Source: Solanum dulcamara (taxonomy: Eukaryota > Streptophyta > Magnoliopsida > Solanales > Solanaceae). Taken from it: a stretch of DNA of 64,000 nucleotides. Positions 46,001 through 59,525 of the stretch are shown piece by piece. The stretch lies in NCBI RefSeq assembly GCF_947179165.1, contig NC_077239.1:14762001-14826000 (forward strand), read 5' to 3'. The position numbers and the translations under genes are program-made. A model generated the notes under the pieces. The model was given only the letters and a program-made list of their open reading frames with translations. It was not told the origin of the DNA and made no database searches. Each line of letters starts with the position of its first letter. Position 1 is the stretch's first letter.

Positions 46001-48649
46001 TCATCCACCACTAAAAACCATATTTGTCCTCGAACCTAAAGTAAAAGGAAGTACTTGAAGCCTCAAAGAGCTTTGGATATTGGGTACGCATATCAGACTC
46101 TGCCTTCCAAGAATCCTCTCCAGCTATACGGTGCCCCTACTGGACCTTTAATTAATCTATCTCCTTGGTCCTAATCTTATGGACCGAATATCAAGAATGG
46201 TTATGGGCTCCACCTCAAATATCAAGTTTGGGCCCAACTCTAGCGAATCAAGGAAAATCACATAGGCCTCATCCAAAACATACTTTTGGAGCATGAAAAC
46301 ATGAAACACAGGATGCACGACTAACAAGCTAGGTGGCAAGACAAATCTATAAGCCACATCTCCCGCTCGCCCCAAAATCTCAAATGGGACAACTAATCGA
46401 GGGCTATGCTTACCCTTATTCCCAAACCACATTACGCCCTTCATGAGTGACACTTGGAGCCAAACATGATCACCCTCTATGAACTCTAACGGTTGAACTC
46501 TCCTATCTGCATAGATCTTCTGCCTACTCTGGACTGTAAATAGTCTACCTTGACTCATACGAACCTACTCCATAGCATCTCTAAGAAAATTAAAGAGTCC
46601 ATCTCAACTAAATCAAACCACCTAATAGGAGATCGACACTGTCTATAATACAATGACTCAAATAAGGCAATCTGAATACTGGAGTGATAATTATTGTTGT
46701 AGGCTAACTCCGCTAAGGGAAAATATTGATCCCACCTAGCACCAAAATTAATAACTCAGGCTCGAAGCATGTCCTCCAATACCTGAATCTTTCACTTGGA
46801 ATGTCTGTCGATTTGTGGTTAAAAAATTGTGCTCATATCAAGCCTAGTACCCAACCCTTGCTCTAATTCTTTCCAAAAGTCTGAAGTAAACAACGAACCC
46901 CGATCTAAAATGATTGATACAGGTACACCATGAAGATGAATGATCTAACTGCTATACAACTGAGCTAGCTTCTCTTTTGTGTACTTAATCTAAACTGGAA
47001 TGAAATGGGAAGACTTGGTCAGTCTGTCAACAACTTCCCATAATCAACAACTACCCAAATAGAGTCATAACCACCCGCGAAGGGTGGTAAACCCAAACAA
47101 TGTCCATGATGATCTGCTCCCACTTCCAAGTAGGAAAGGGCATCCTTTAAGTCATACCCCTAGGCGGTGGTGCTCACACTTGGCTTGTTGACATAACAAA
47201 CACTTGGATACAAACTCTGCAATGTCCTTCTTCATTCTACACCACCAATAGTGCTGGCTAAGATCACGGTACATCTTTGTCGCATCCTAGTGAATAGAAT
47301 ATTTGAAATAATGAGCCTCCTCTAGAATCAACCTATCAAATCACCCACCTTGGACACACAAATTCTGCTATCAAATCCTCAAAACACTATCCGAATTGAT
47401 CCTAACCTCCTTGGTTTCACCCCTCAACACCTTATCTTGAATAAGACACAAATTATCATCATCACACTGACAATCACGAATCTACTCAACTAAAGAAGAA
47501 CGAGCCTCAATGAAAGCAATAGAACCTCTACTCTTCTTAAAAACCCGCAACCGGATGAAACTATTGGCTAAGCTCTGAACATCCCTAGCCAAGGGCCTCT
47601 TGTCAACACTAATCGCTACAAGACTCAGCATACTAGGATCTTTCCTTCTCAAAGCATTGGCCACCACATTTGCCTTCCCCAGATGGTACAAGACTGTCAT
47701 GTCATAGTCCTTCAGTAACTCAAGCCACCTTCGTTGATTCAATTTTAGATCCCTTTGACTGAAGATGTACTGAAGACTCTGGTGATCGGTGAATACCTCT
47801 CAATGCATCCTATATAAGTAATGATGCCATGGCTTCTACACAAACACCACCGCCGCTAAATTTATATCGTGAGTAGGGTAGTTCTTCTTATGAGCCTTGA
47901 ACTGTCTAGAAGCATAAGTGACCACCTTTCCTTTCTGCATCAATACTCCACCCAAGACAACTCCAAAAGTAACACAATATATAGTAAAGTCCACACCCTC
48001 CTAAGGTAGAGTCAAAACAGAAGTTGTAGTCAACTCGCCTTACACTCATCGGACCAATAAAAATTCAAAAAACCTTCTGAGTCAGTCTAGTCAAAAGAGT
48101 CGCAATGGTGGACAAATCCTACACAAAACATCTATAATAACCGGTCAATCCCATAAAACTCTTAATCTCCATAGGGGAAGTAGGTCTAGTCCAGCCTTTA
48201 ACTGCTTCAATCTTGGCCAAATCCACCTAATAACCTCCTTAGACACCATATGCCCTAGAAATGCCACAGAATCAAGAAAACACTCACATTTGGAGAACTT
48301 TGCATATATATTCAACTCTCTCAATTTCTGAAGCACTGATTTCAAATGACAAGCTTGATCCTCCTCTGACTTGGAATATACCAAGATATCATCAATGAAC
48401 ACAATCACAAAGGAGTATAGATAAAGTCGAAATATCCCATTCATCAACTCCATGAACATTGCTGGGGAATTAGTCATCCCAAATGACATAATCAGAAACT
48501 CATAATGGCCATAAAGGGTCCGGAAAGTTGTCTTAGGAATATCTGATGGCCTAATCCTCAGATGATGGTACCCAGATCTTAAGTCAATCTTAGAGAACAA
48601 GGCTGCTTCCTGAAGCTGATCAAATAAATCATCAATTTGAGGAAGAGGG
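46001..48649 (-). pseudogene. pol 3' part of the chromovirus-like element (RT, RNase H, integrase, chromodomain)
   Basis: From right to left: RT with [16 protein letters not shown] and catalytic [12 protein letters not shown] (48145-48600); RNase H end with [21 protein letters not shown] (47482-47742); a degraded integrase core (about 46600-47300, SIWVVVD near 47040-47060); the integrase C terminus with PFEILGRAGDVAYRFVLPP and HPVFHVFMLQKY (46157-46558). A chromodomain relic ending ESDMRTQYPKLFEA lies at about 46050-46110. Numerous stops are present. The gene is interrupted at 48649 by the nested element and resumes at 59042. Confidence 0.85.
48645..48649. other. Target site duplication, left copy
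   Basis: GAGGG immediately left of the nested element. The right copy at 59042-59046 is AAGGG, one base different. Confidence 0.75.
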
Positions 48650-50470
48650 TGTTATGTCAGAAAAAGATGATTTAAAATTAATTTTAACTTTTTAGAGAAA
48701 AAAATAATTATACAAAAAAAGAATCGCCACTTAATTTTTTAAAGAAATTAAAAAAACTTAATTTAAAAGACCATAACAGATTTAAGTCTTAAAAATTTAG
48801 AGAAAAAGATATGAGGTTCTTATTTCCACTTTGAGAAGGTGTTAAGATTCAAAGTGGCCGCTATCGCGCGGTTATCCAACGATTTGAAAAATTATTTAAT
48901 TAACTTTTGAAAATATTAATTTAAAAGGAAATGAAGACTTTAAAATTATTATTTTTTTAGAAAAAATGGTCAAACTTAAACATAGAAAATAATATACATG
49001 TGTATATAAAAAAAAGTAAAAGTTTATCAAATGACTAAATAAAGATAGAAAATCATTTAAAGAATAAATTAATATGAATTGATTTATCTTTAGGGAAATC
49101 TAATTAAGTTAAAACAAATTAAAATTAACATCTAAGCAAGCATAAATAACATAAGTAAATAAATTATTATAACTCAAATCATTATAAATAAACAATATAT
49201 AACACATAAAAATATGGCCCGACACTTAGTTTCTGTACGCCTGGACTAGGCTGTTGGGTCATCTGCATTTTGGTCCTTAAGCACAATTTCAATGTATATC
49301 GGAGTTGTATATATACTGTATATTGGACTATATATATGATGTATACAGTATATACAATATTATTTCTGTATATCGAACTATATACACACAATATAACACT
49401 TGTTTATTTCCTGTATCTGATGTATATTACTATATATCAGATTGTATATATACTATATATGTATACAACATTGTTTTCTTACATATCGAACTGTATAGAT
49501 ATTGTATATCAGTGTATACGACACTGTTTTCCACCTCTATTCTGTGTATACAATCCAATATCAATATACAAACTATGTATATTAGCTTTTTTTCCATGTA
49601 TCAACTTTTCAACAATTCGAACAAGATGATGTGAGACTTAAAACTCAATGATATGCAAGGATGAAGTCCAAAGATGGATTCGAATTGATATCACATGCAT
49701 CAAAATAAAATTACATAAGAATTTACTCATTTTAAACTAAACCAAGGAATATATCATGATATTTTAAGTTATCAAATTGATAGGCATCCTAGAAGTGACT
49801 AACAACATGCATATATGTAGACAAAGGAAAGAAAAGAATAAATATATTTAAGTAACTAAAGAATACAGATTTAATATATACACTATATTAGCTCAAATTT
49901 TAAAGAAAGAATTAAATCAATTAGGCAATAAAAATTCTAATTAAATAACAACTTTAAGCATGTTTTTGTTATCTAAATGATGTTAAAAGAAAAAATTGAA
50001 AACATGAAAATCTATATTGTCAAAGAAACTTACTTGGAAAAAATGAATAAAACTAAAAGCTTTCATGAAATACTCCTAACACATGCTAGCTAATTAATCC
50101 TAACACATACTAACTATAAAAAAATTGTATCATGAATCTAATTATTCTTAATACATGCTAACTAAAATAAATTACGAATCAACTAAATATAAAATATAAA
50201 ATAATTAAATAAAATATAGTTGAGAAAATATTTTACCTCTTTTCGGGTAGTGAGACTGAAGACGATGAGCGAAAGACAATTTCACCACTACCTAAGAGCT
50301 TGATGGAACTTCAATCCACAAAAAAAAATTAAAAATTTAGACTCGAACCTTTGTGGTTTCGATGTTATAAGAACATTGTTTTTAGCCTAAATTTCGACTT
50401 CAATTTCCTATTTTTCTTGAAGAAAAATATAGATTAAAAGCTAGAAATTTTCACTACTTTTAGGTTGGGA
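48650..50470 (-). repeat. 3' LTR of the nested element, truncated in U3
   Basis: Alignable with 56791 to about 58585, then similarity stops at AGGTTGGGACAAAAG. The remaining 450-460 bp of the right LTR have no counterpart here. It contains an AT-rich field of TATAC/GTATA repeats at about 49290-49520. Confidence 0.8.
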
Positions 50471-50624
50471 CAAAAGTTAAAATTATGGCTGGACCCAGAA
50501 ATAACCACAACCTAAATGGATCAATGGAGATTTTCCTACCAATGGATCAATGGAGATTTTCAACATGCAAAAAAGATGAAAGAAAGTGCGAACGACATCA
50601 AAAAGGATGCAACACAAATATAGT

Positions 50625-50870
50625 TGGAATTATGGCTGGACCCTAAAATAACCACACGCCTTCCGATAAGAATGTGGTTTACTATGGTGGAAGTCATCCT
50701 CATCTCGTGTTATATGAGTTTGATATTCCTCTTTGGACTGTGTCCCAGTTCACTGTTAAGGAAAGATTTCACGTTGTGCTGCATTCTCTTTGATGTTGTT
50801 TGCACTTTCTTTCATATTTTTTGCATGTTGAAAATCTCCATTGATCCATTAGTAGGATAATGATACTTTA
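50625..50870. other. Body of the nested element beside the truncated LTR
   Basis: Non-coding. The phrase GGATCAATGGAGATTTTC is repeated near 50518 and 50542 and echoed near 50831-50845. An open frame at 50624-50860 has no domain. Confidence 0.4.
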
Positions 50871-51545
50871 TCGTTAGAATAATGATCCATTAATAGGATA
50901 CTTGGCAAAATAAATGCATGTCCATCGGGTAGAATGAATAAAGATGCTCTATCTGTAGGATAATGCTGCCTATAGGTAGGAGGGTGAACCATTAATAGGA
51001 TACTCGATAAAATAACAGTATGTCCATCGGTAGGATGAATGAAGATCCATTGGTAGGATATAAATGCGTGTCCATCGATAGAACGAATGAAGATCCATTG
51101 GTAGGATATGTTGGTCCATCGATAGGACGAATGATAATCCATTGGGAGGATGATGTTGCATGTCTATCGATAGGACGAATAAAGGTGATCCATCGACAGG
51201 ATATGATGCATGTCCATTGGTAGGACAAATGAAGGTGATCCATTGATAGGATATTTCGGCAAAATAATTGTTTGTCCATCAGTAGGATGAATGAAGATCT
51301 ATTAATAGAATATAAATATGTGTCCATCGATAGGATGAATAAAGATCCATTGGTAGGATATGTTGGTCCATCGATAAGACGAATTATGATAATCCATTAG
51401 TAGGATATATTGGTCCATCGATAGGATGGTGATAATGATCCATTGGTAGGATGATGTTGCATGTCCATCGATAGGATGAATGGAGGTGATCCATCGACAT
51501 GATATGATGCTTGCTCCATCAGTAAGATAGTGATGTATTGACAAG
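50860..51545. repeat. Tandem field of GATCCATTGGTAGGAT-type units
   Basis: About 25-30 short units (roughly 20-28 bp) alternate GATCCATTGGTAGGATA with GTCCATCGATAGGACGAATG. They form higher-order groups, for example TATGTTGGTCCATCGATAGG recurring near 51106 and 51358. The resulting open frames on minus (HSSYRWTNISYQWIF repeats) are repeat artefacts. Confidence 0.9.
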
Positions 51546-51639
51546 TTGCACTTCAAATCTTCTTTGATATTTGATATGTCCTATGTATGCCCTTCAGGTG
51601 TTTATAACTCTTGAAAATGCTGATGTTTCTCTTGGCTCT

Positions 51640-52375
51640 TTCAGCAAATAATTATGCAAATGTCATCTTCTTGGATGATTTGAATGATGCATGACCTTCT
51701 TGGCAATGCAATGTAATAAAATGACCCTCTCGGCAATACAATGTAGTGAAATATCCCTCTCGACAATGATATAATGAAGGCCTTCTCGGAAATGATATGC
51801 TAATGATTATGTCCCTTTCGGTAATGATATGATAATGACCCTCTTAGCAATGATATGATAATGATGATGGCCCTTTCGGCAATGCAATAAAAATAAAATG
51901 TCCCTCTTGGCAATGATATTACCACTTTCGATAATATAATATGAATGAACCTCTTAGCAATAATATGCAATGTCATCCGCTTGGATGATTTGAATGATGC
52001 ATGACCCTCTTGTAATGCAATGAAAATGAAATAGTTGGCCCTCTTGTCAATAATATGTAATGTCATCCTCTTGGATGATTTGAATGATGCATGACCCTCT
52101 TGGTAATGCAATGAAAATAAAATGGCTGGCCCTCTTGGCAATAATATGCAATGGCATCCTCTTGGATGATTTGAATGATGCATGACCCTCTTGGTAATGC
52201 AATAAAAATGAAATGACCCTCTTGGCAATGAATATGCAATGTCATCCTCTTGGATGATTTAAATGATGCATGACCCTTTTGGTAATGCAATGAAAATAAA
52301 ATGGCCCTCTCGGCAATGCTATGTAATGAAATGGCTCTCTTGCAAAATAAATATGCAAATGTCATCCTTTTGATG
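51640..52375. repeat. Tandem field of CCCTCTTGGCAATG units with 91-bp higher order
   Basis: A basic unit of about 30-45 bp (CCCTCTTGGCAATGCAATG) fills the block. From about 51972 a 88-91 bp higher-order unit starting TCATCCTCTTGGATGATTTG repeats four times (about 51972, 52061, 52153, 52241). Frames crossing it are repeat artefacts. Confidence 0.9.
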
Positions 52376-55300
52376 CTTTCACATGTTCTTTTATTTTTTT
52401 TCTCTTGAACAATTTGTGTTCGTTGGGACTCATGTCTTTAATTGAAGTTTATACGAGGCATCAGTGGCTCACATCTTAAATTTGTGTTCGCTCCATTCTA
52501 GCAATGTTGGAGATCATTTGAAGTTGACTTCGAACTTATGACAATTCTTGATGGAATTTTTGAGATCTTTCTCAAAAATTCTGTCTCGATTAGATCTCCT
52601 GACAAATCTTGAGCCATTGAAAAAAGAATTTTGACATTCTTGTAGAATTTTTGAGATCTTCTCAAAAGTTTTGTCCCAGTTGCATATACTAATATGATCT
52701 CCAATCTTGATTTGGTGGAGATAGTATCTTCTTGTGAATTTATTTTCATTGTAAGAGAGAAACCAAAATCTTATGGGGAACACAATCGAGCCATTGTGGC
52801 GCCTACATATCCTATTAGTGCAGGAATTAGGTCAAATATAGTTCCAATCTTGTGGATGATGAATACTGCAAAATTTGAGACAAGACCATCAGTAGACACA
52901 TGTGTAATATGAGCATAATGAAATGGAAAAATGTTTTCCTTGCAATATTTTTATCTTAAAAACATGAGATATGCCACCCTCTTGATATGGACGATCCAAT
53001 GAAGTAAAATAGACATCTCACACCGATGAAATTAGCCTAATGTCACACTACTTATAGCAAACCATCAAATTTTAAATGAAAAATGCAATATTATTTTAGA
53101 GAATGTAAAGAGATAGTCAAATTTTTGACAACAATTGGTACCAACAGTTAGGATTGCACAAAAATATTTTTTATTTTCTTTCTTATAACTGAGATTGACT
53201 TCGAGGTAATTCCTGTAGCTTCAAGTAGTATCTCAAACATACTTAAGTGTCAACAAGATTTTTTCATCTTGCTTCCAACAAAGGTTTAGAATTATACCAA
53301 TCCTCATGTTTCAAGTGCCCTCACAATAAAGAAAGTCTTATTTCACACATATCTGAAGTGTTTGATTTGAGGACATTTTGCAAACTGCACTCACACTCTC
53401 AAGAATATTCAACACATGCAATTGTGACACCATATGCTTGGCCTGCATGTAAGTCTCCACTAATGTGAGAATATTTGGAATAAGATCATGTAGGTCTTGT
53501 TATTGGCTTGTAATGTAGGCTTAGGAATGGGTGGGATATTTATTTAGGATAAAAGTGACTTAATTTCTCCTTGAGAGTCACATTGAATTTGTGCTTTTGA
53601 TGATTGATACGCCTTTTGGCGCCTAATCCTCTTTTTTATTCCCTTCTTTAATTTCGACTTCTTTTTGAGTCTTTATTTTCAGAGCTTTACCTCTTTTCAC
53701 CCATTTCTTTTGCGATTTCTCCTATTTTGTTGGAGTATTTTTCCTTTTGTCTTACATAGACCTTGTAGGAGTATTTATTTAAAAAAAATTCTTTCAACTT
53801 TTTTTTAAAGTCATTTTTTCTTTCTTAACTTTGGAGACTTTACATCTTTTGACTTTAGCAATTTTAAAGTTGGATCTTCTTTTATAATTTGCTTGTCTTC
53901 GGTGCGCTCAAGGAGATTGGACCAAGAGATGGATAGTGCATGTAAGCACTAAGAAAGGAAAGGGCTAAGAAGTGGTTGTCCAAAGAAAGGACTTTAGGCT
54001 CAAAGTGGAGAAAACTAGGGATTAGTGTTATTTAGTAGGCTTTGAAAGGCACAATCGAGTCAAAAAAAGGCCTACAATCCTTTCTCAAACCAAATATTAC
54101 TCAGGATTTCGTTTCAATAAACAGTCAGGCCAAGTTCTAGATCAATAGTGCAATGCAATTGAATTTTAATCTAAAGCTCACCACATAATGCACATGAAGC
54201 CATGAGTTGGTTTTATTCTTACCTTGAATGCCTGTAAGAGAATTTTCAAGCATCATAAAAGTACAAATGAAATATACCAATAGAAGCTATGGTTTACCAC
54301 AAAGCCAATCTTTTTTATCATACCGAATATTTCGCATGCTCCTAACTATATTCGTCCCAATCAAGAAGATATGACTCTTAAAATATGTACATAATTTATT
54401 ATTATTATTTTTTATTATTTATTTTTATTTTTTGTTGAAAAAGAAATACCAAACCCAAGAAGGGTTGCTTACGTATCTCACCAAGATGAGAATAAGGTGT
54501 GCGTAATGATTGCAGATGTGATATATAAAATAATTTAAAGAATTAGAAAACTCAGAATGACGTCTCGTAAGTCTAGTGCTCGTTGACATTTTCAGTTGGG
54601 GAGTGTCTTTTGCGTATTTGCACCAACACATTTCGTGTCCTCTCAACCATCGGTGAGAACACCTCTCATTGTATTATTTTTCAGATATTTCTCAGAGATT
54701 ATACATTGGTGTGTTCTTCAATTTCCTACAAGAATCACTTGTTGTGTTCTTTTTGGAGATTGTCTCCTATAACTGAATTCTTCCAACTATTCATGAGAAT
54801 CATACATTGTTATAACCATCCTCACCTATTATCGGGGACAGTTTTTCTACAAAGATATGAGAAAAGTGTGAAAGTGGGCCATTATAAAAAGATAAGTAAC
54901 AAGATATAGGAGTAAGACTTCATAGTAAAAGACTCTCCTGATTTATCTTTCAGGCTGTGTATTGGTGTCTTGTGAAATTTAAGGTCATCATTATTTTTCA
55001 TGAACTCTTTGTCCCTGCAAGATCTATACGAGAAAGGATTATGATTTTTCTTAGATTAAAGAATTGAAAAAGATTAGGGTTAAAGTTTGTGGTTGAATGT
55101 TGCAGTAGATTTGGGATTGCCAAGATTCTCTCTTTTGAAATAATGTCGTCTCTCCTGCGTACAAAGAAAACTTCTTAGTTAAGAAGAGGGTGTTGATCTC
55201 TCAAAACTAAGATCCAATTATTTATCGCATGATGTTCTTCGATAACAGCTTCTATAAAAGAAAAAAGAATCAACTTTGTTGAACCCTAGATCTTTTAGAA

Positions 55301-56768
55301 CTAAGCAAGTTTGATTTTCGACACAAATCAGTCTCTCCCTGAAAAACAAGAATAACTCAAAAGCCAAAGTATTAGTTCGTGTTTATAATAATTAATGCAA
55401 AATATTACACAAGGAACTAAACATATAAATGTTGTTTTATTTGAAGACAAATTAATCCATGGGTGAAGAAAGACTAAATGGACAGAAATTGACCAATTTT
55501 AATTTTAGGATTGATGTACGAGAAAGGTTGACTTGTGTTGAATCACGAATTTCTTGCGCTTCAACTTTTGTACGCTTATTCTTCTTAGATGTAGAAGAAG
55601 TTCTCAATTTCTTTGAAAGAATGAGGAAAAACTAAAAACTTCAAACACAGGACCGAGCCTTGAAAGGCTGCCTACGTATCTCACCAACTTAATTTTTTTT
55701 AATGAAACATCAACCTCCTTTGTTTTGAGATGAGAGAGCAAGGTTTATGATTTCAAAGTAATGTTCGAATTTTGTTGGAAAACTAAAGATTCATGGAGTA
55801 TTTGGATGCACTTTTGATAATGACTCAATATTTATGCCTAGGATACTCTAGAAAAAATTCTAAAAGAGTGGACTAGCATGTCTCCAAATGAAGCAACATA
55901 TTCATAAAAACAGTTATAGCATATAGCAGATAAACAATTATTATGCATCCTAAACAGATATGTGACCTTTTTGCGCCAATGATAGGCCTAACGATTTAAA
56001 GGATGTATAACGTCCTTTGAAATATTCCATTGCCCCCAAAAAATCATATTTATACAAGCTTTATGAATAAACTGAATGGAGATACATAATAAGAAAATGG
56101 GATACAAATAATTGATCCCACAAGGTGCAATCCTAAACTAAGACTTCGTAGAAAATCTTTCAGTCTTGACTTCTTGACATCTCTAGACGCCAACGCCTTT
56201 TGGATGAAGTACAACTTGTGAAGATCATTCTTTGACTAGACTAAGTTACTAAAATAAACTTTCAATCCCGAGGGACAATGGTTTGTCAAACGGCGTATAT
56301 AGCTTTCAAATTTAAATGCATAGGTATGATCGTCCATTTAGGACGAGGGCCGTTTTAGACTCAAGGTTATCTTTCTAAGGGGCCCAATATGCCTTGGATA
56401 TTAGGTCGTCTTAGGCCAATGCACTAAATTAAGATTTTTATTTTGTCCTACGCTAGGTGGACTAGAGTGGGATTTGAAAAGAGACTGGATACCCGAGTCG
56501 GACAAACTGCGGGCTGAATATAATAAACGGCATTGGACGACCACGAACCAACTACCCATTTATTAATTCAAGAAGTAATGATTATTTTCTGAAGGAACAG
56601 CCGCAAGTGACTACGTAACCGTCCTTAATTCTAATGCAAACTATTTGTCATTTGGCGGAATTTAATGTCATGAAGTGCAACAGTTATAATTTGTGAAATT
56701 TAAATAAATAATAACAAATAAACATTATTATAAACATAGTCAAATAATCAATTTAGAACCTATTAAAT
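52376..56768. other. Non-coding body of the nested element
   Basis: 4.4 kb of AT-rich sequence without retrotransposon protein motifs in any frame inspected. Weak duplications occur, for example TTTTTGAGATCTTTCTCAAAA/TTTTTGAGATCTTCTCAAAA near 52557 and 52646. Confidence 0.6.
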
Positions 56769-56786
56769 TCCCCAGCAAAGTCGCCA
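56769..56786 (-). other. Primer-binding site of the nested element
   Basis: TGGCGACTTTGCTGGGGA on the minus strand, four bases inside the right LTR. This PBS type is familiar from Ogre/Tat-like plant elements. It fixes the right LTR as the 5' LTR. Confidence 0.8.
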
Positions 56787-56790
56787 TTTC

Positions 56791-59041
56791 TGTTATATCG
56801 TAAAAAGATGGTTTAAAATTAATTTCAACTTTTTAGAGAAAAAATTAATTATAGAAAAGAAGAGTCGCCACTTAATTTTTTTTAAAAATTAATAAAAATT
56901 AATTTAAAAGACCATAACAGATTTAAGTTTTAAAAATTCAGAGAAAAATGTACGATATTCTTATTTCCAATTTGAGAAGGTGTTAACCATTGAAAGTGGC
57001 CGCTAACGCACGGTTATCTCCGGCGATTTAAAAAATTATTTGATTAACTTTTGAAAATATTATTTTAAAAGGAAATGAAGACTTTAAAATTATTTTTTTA
57101 AGAAAAAATGATCAAATTTAAAGATTGAATATACATGTGTATATAAAAAAAAGTAAAAGTTTATTGAATGACTAAGTAAAGGTAAAAATAATTTAAATAG
57201 TAAATTAGCATGAATTGACTTATCTTTAGGTGAATCTAATTAAGTAAAAATAATTAAAATTAATATTTAAGCAAGCATAAATAACATAAGTAAATAAACT
57301 ATTATAACCCGAATCAATATAAATAAACAATAAATAACACATGAAAATATGGCCAGACACTTGTTTCTGTACGCCTGAACTAAGTTGTTGGGTCATCTGT
57401 GTTTTGGGCCTTAAGCACAATTTTACTATATATCACAGTTGTATATACATTGTATATCGGACTATATATACGATGTACACAATGTATACAATATTATTTC
57501 TTTATATCAAACTATATACACACAGTATACCATATGTTTGTTCCATGTATCTGCTATATATCACTGTATATCAGATCATATATACACTGTATATCATTGT
57601 ATATAACATTGTTTTCTTACATATCAAACTGTATAGATATTGTATATCACTGTATACGACACTGTTTTCCACCTCTATTCCGTGTATACAATCCAATATC
57701 AATATACAAACCATGTATATTAGCTTTTTTTCCATGTATCAACCTTTCAACAATTCGAACAAGATGATGTGAGACTTAAAACTCAATGATATGCAAGGAT
57801 GAAGTCCAAAGATGAATTCGAATTGATATCACATGGACCAAAATAAAATTATATAAGAATTTACTCATTTTAAACTAAACCAAGGAATATATCATGATAT
57901 TTTAAGTTATCAAATTGATGGGCATCCTAGAAGTGACTAACAATATGCATATATGTAGACAAAGGAAAGAAAAGAATAAATATATTTAAGTAACTAAAGA
58001 ATACAGATTTAATATATACACTATATTAGCTCAAATATTAAAGTAAGAATTAAATCAATTAGGCAATGAAAGTTTTAATTAAATAACAATTTAAAGCATA
58101 TTTTGTTATCTAAATCATGTTAAAAGAAGAAATTGAAAACATGAAAATCTATATTGTCAAAGAAACTTACTTGGAAAAAATGAATAAAACTAAAAGCTTT
58201 CATGAAATACTCCTAACACTTGCTAACTATAATTTTTTTTATCATTAATATAATTATTCTTAATACATGCTAACTAAAAAAATAAGACTACAAATCAACT
58301 AAATATAAAATATAAAATAATTAAATAATATAAAGCTGAGAAAATATTTTACCACTTTCCGGGCAGTGAGACTAAAAACGACGAGCGGAAGACAACTTCA
58401 CCACCACCTTAGAGCTTGATGGAACTCCAATCCACAAAAAGAAAAATTGAAAATTTAGACTCGAACCTTCATGGTTTTGATGTTATAAGAATATTGTTCT
58501 TAGCCTAGATTTCGACTTCAATATTTTATTTTTCTTGAAGAAAAATATAGATTGAAAGCTAGTAATTTTCACAACTTTTAGGCCGGGAAAAAAAAGTCCA
58601 AACTCCTAGCCAAGTTAAAAAAATTTCTAACTTTGGGGTAACTAAAAAACCTTCCACTTTTTTCTTTTTTCTTAATGAGAATATGAGCCTTTATATAGGC
58701 TCCAAAAACCCCAAATTCTTCATCAATTTTCGATGTGGGAGAATGGATTTTTTTTGTAGAAAAAATTAAAAATTTGAAAAATACAAACTATAATTAAACT
58801 AACCTAACTAATATTGTATTTAGTAAAAAATAAAATCTTTTGAGATAATTTTTGAATAACCACATAAATAGTAATCAAATATATAGTTATATAGTTAAAA
58901 TTTATAAAAAGATAAAAATAGTTAACAATAACATGAAAATATCTTTATTTTTATAAAAGCTAATTATTTCAAAAATGTTCAAAATTTAAAAAAACTCGAT
59001 AGCTAATTTGCATTATGAAGGATCAAAATTGGGTGTCAACA
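56791..59041 (-). repeat. 5' LTR of the nested element (2251 bp)
   Basis: Full length, TGTTATATCG...GGTGTCAACA. On minus it includes CCTATATAAAGGCTC near 58688-58702 as a TATA candidate within the U3 part missing from the other LTR. Two stretches (about 57340-57530 and 57680-58230) match the left LTR closely; the outer 200 bp are more diverged. Confidence 0.85.
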
Positions 59042-59525
59042 AAGGGTATTTGTTCTTGACAGTGACCTTGTACAACTATTTATAATCAATGCACATCCTC
59101 ATAGACCCATCATTCTTCTTCACAAACTGAATAGGTGCACCCCAAGGTGACACACTAAGGTGAATAAATCCCTTTCTCAACAAATCTTGTAACTTATCTT
59201 TCAATTCCTTTAACTCTGCCACAGCCATGAGATAAAGTGTAATAGAAAAAGTGGGACAAATCTTGTAACTTATCTTTCAATTCCTTTAACTCTGAATAGT
59301 GCCCGGCTCCAAGTCAATAGCAAAGTCAATATCTCTATCCGGAGGAACTTTTGAAAGATTCGTAGGGAAAATATCAGCAAACTTCTTAACAACGGGAATA
59401 GACTCCATAGGACATACACCCTATATCAATCAATCTCTGAGCCCACATATAAAAGATGGCCTTACTAGGATAAGAACCACTAGTACACTTCTACTCGATC
59501 CTCAAAACACCAGGTATCACTAAAG
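59042..59525 (-). pseudogene. RT N-terminal segment of the chromovirus-like element
   Basis: Right of the insertion the RT reading continues toward [11 protein letters not shown] (about 59094-59128). A 38-bp direct repeat (59181-59218 and 59257-59294) marks a local duplication that breaks the frame. Confidence 0.75.

Larger units (their letters stand above)
48650..59041 (-). mobile_element. Nested 10.4-kb LTR element lacking coding capacity (LARD-like)
   Basis: It starts TGTTATGTCAG at 48650 and ends GGGTGTCAACA at 59041. Similar LTRs lie at both sides, and the PBS beside the right LTR shows that it reads right to left. The body of about 6.3 kb has only short frames without gag or pol motifs, but two long tandem-repeat fields. 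It is inserted in the RT gene of the surrounding element. This fits a large non-autonomous retrotransposon derivative mobilised by a relative with the same PBS. Confidence 0.85.

Noticed and set aside
49182..49634. Open frames of 69-119 codons in the AT-rich LTR field, repeated at 57226-57772
   Set aside because: Both copies lie at the same place in the two LTRs and consist of TATAC/GTATA repeats; conserved because LTRs are duplicates, not because of coding.
50849..51556. Several overlapping minus-strand frames with repeating SYQWIFIHPTDGH-type peptides
   Set aside because: They are translations of a tandem DNA repeat with no stop in some frames; no evidence of a real repeat protein.
51800..52365. 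142- and 100-codon minus-strand frames
   Set aside because: Likewise translations of the CCCTCTTGGCAATG tandem field; period and sequence follow the DNA repeat.
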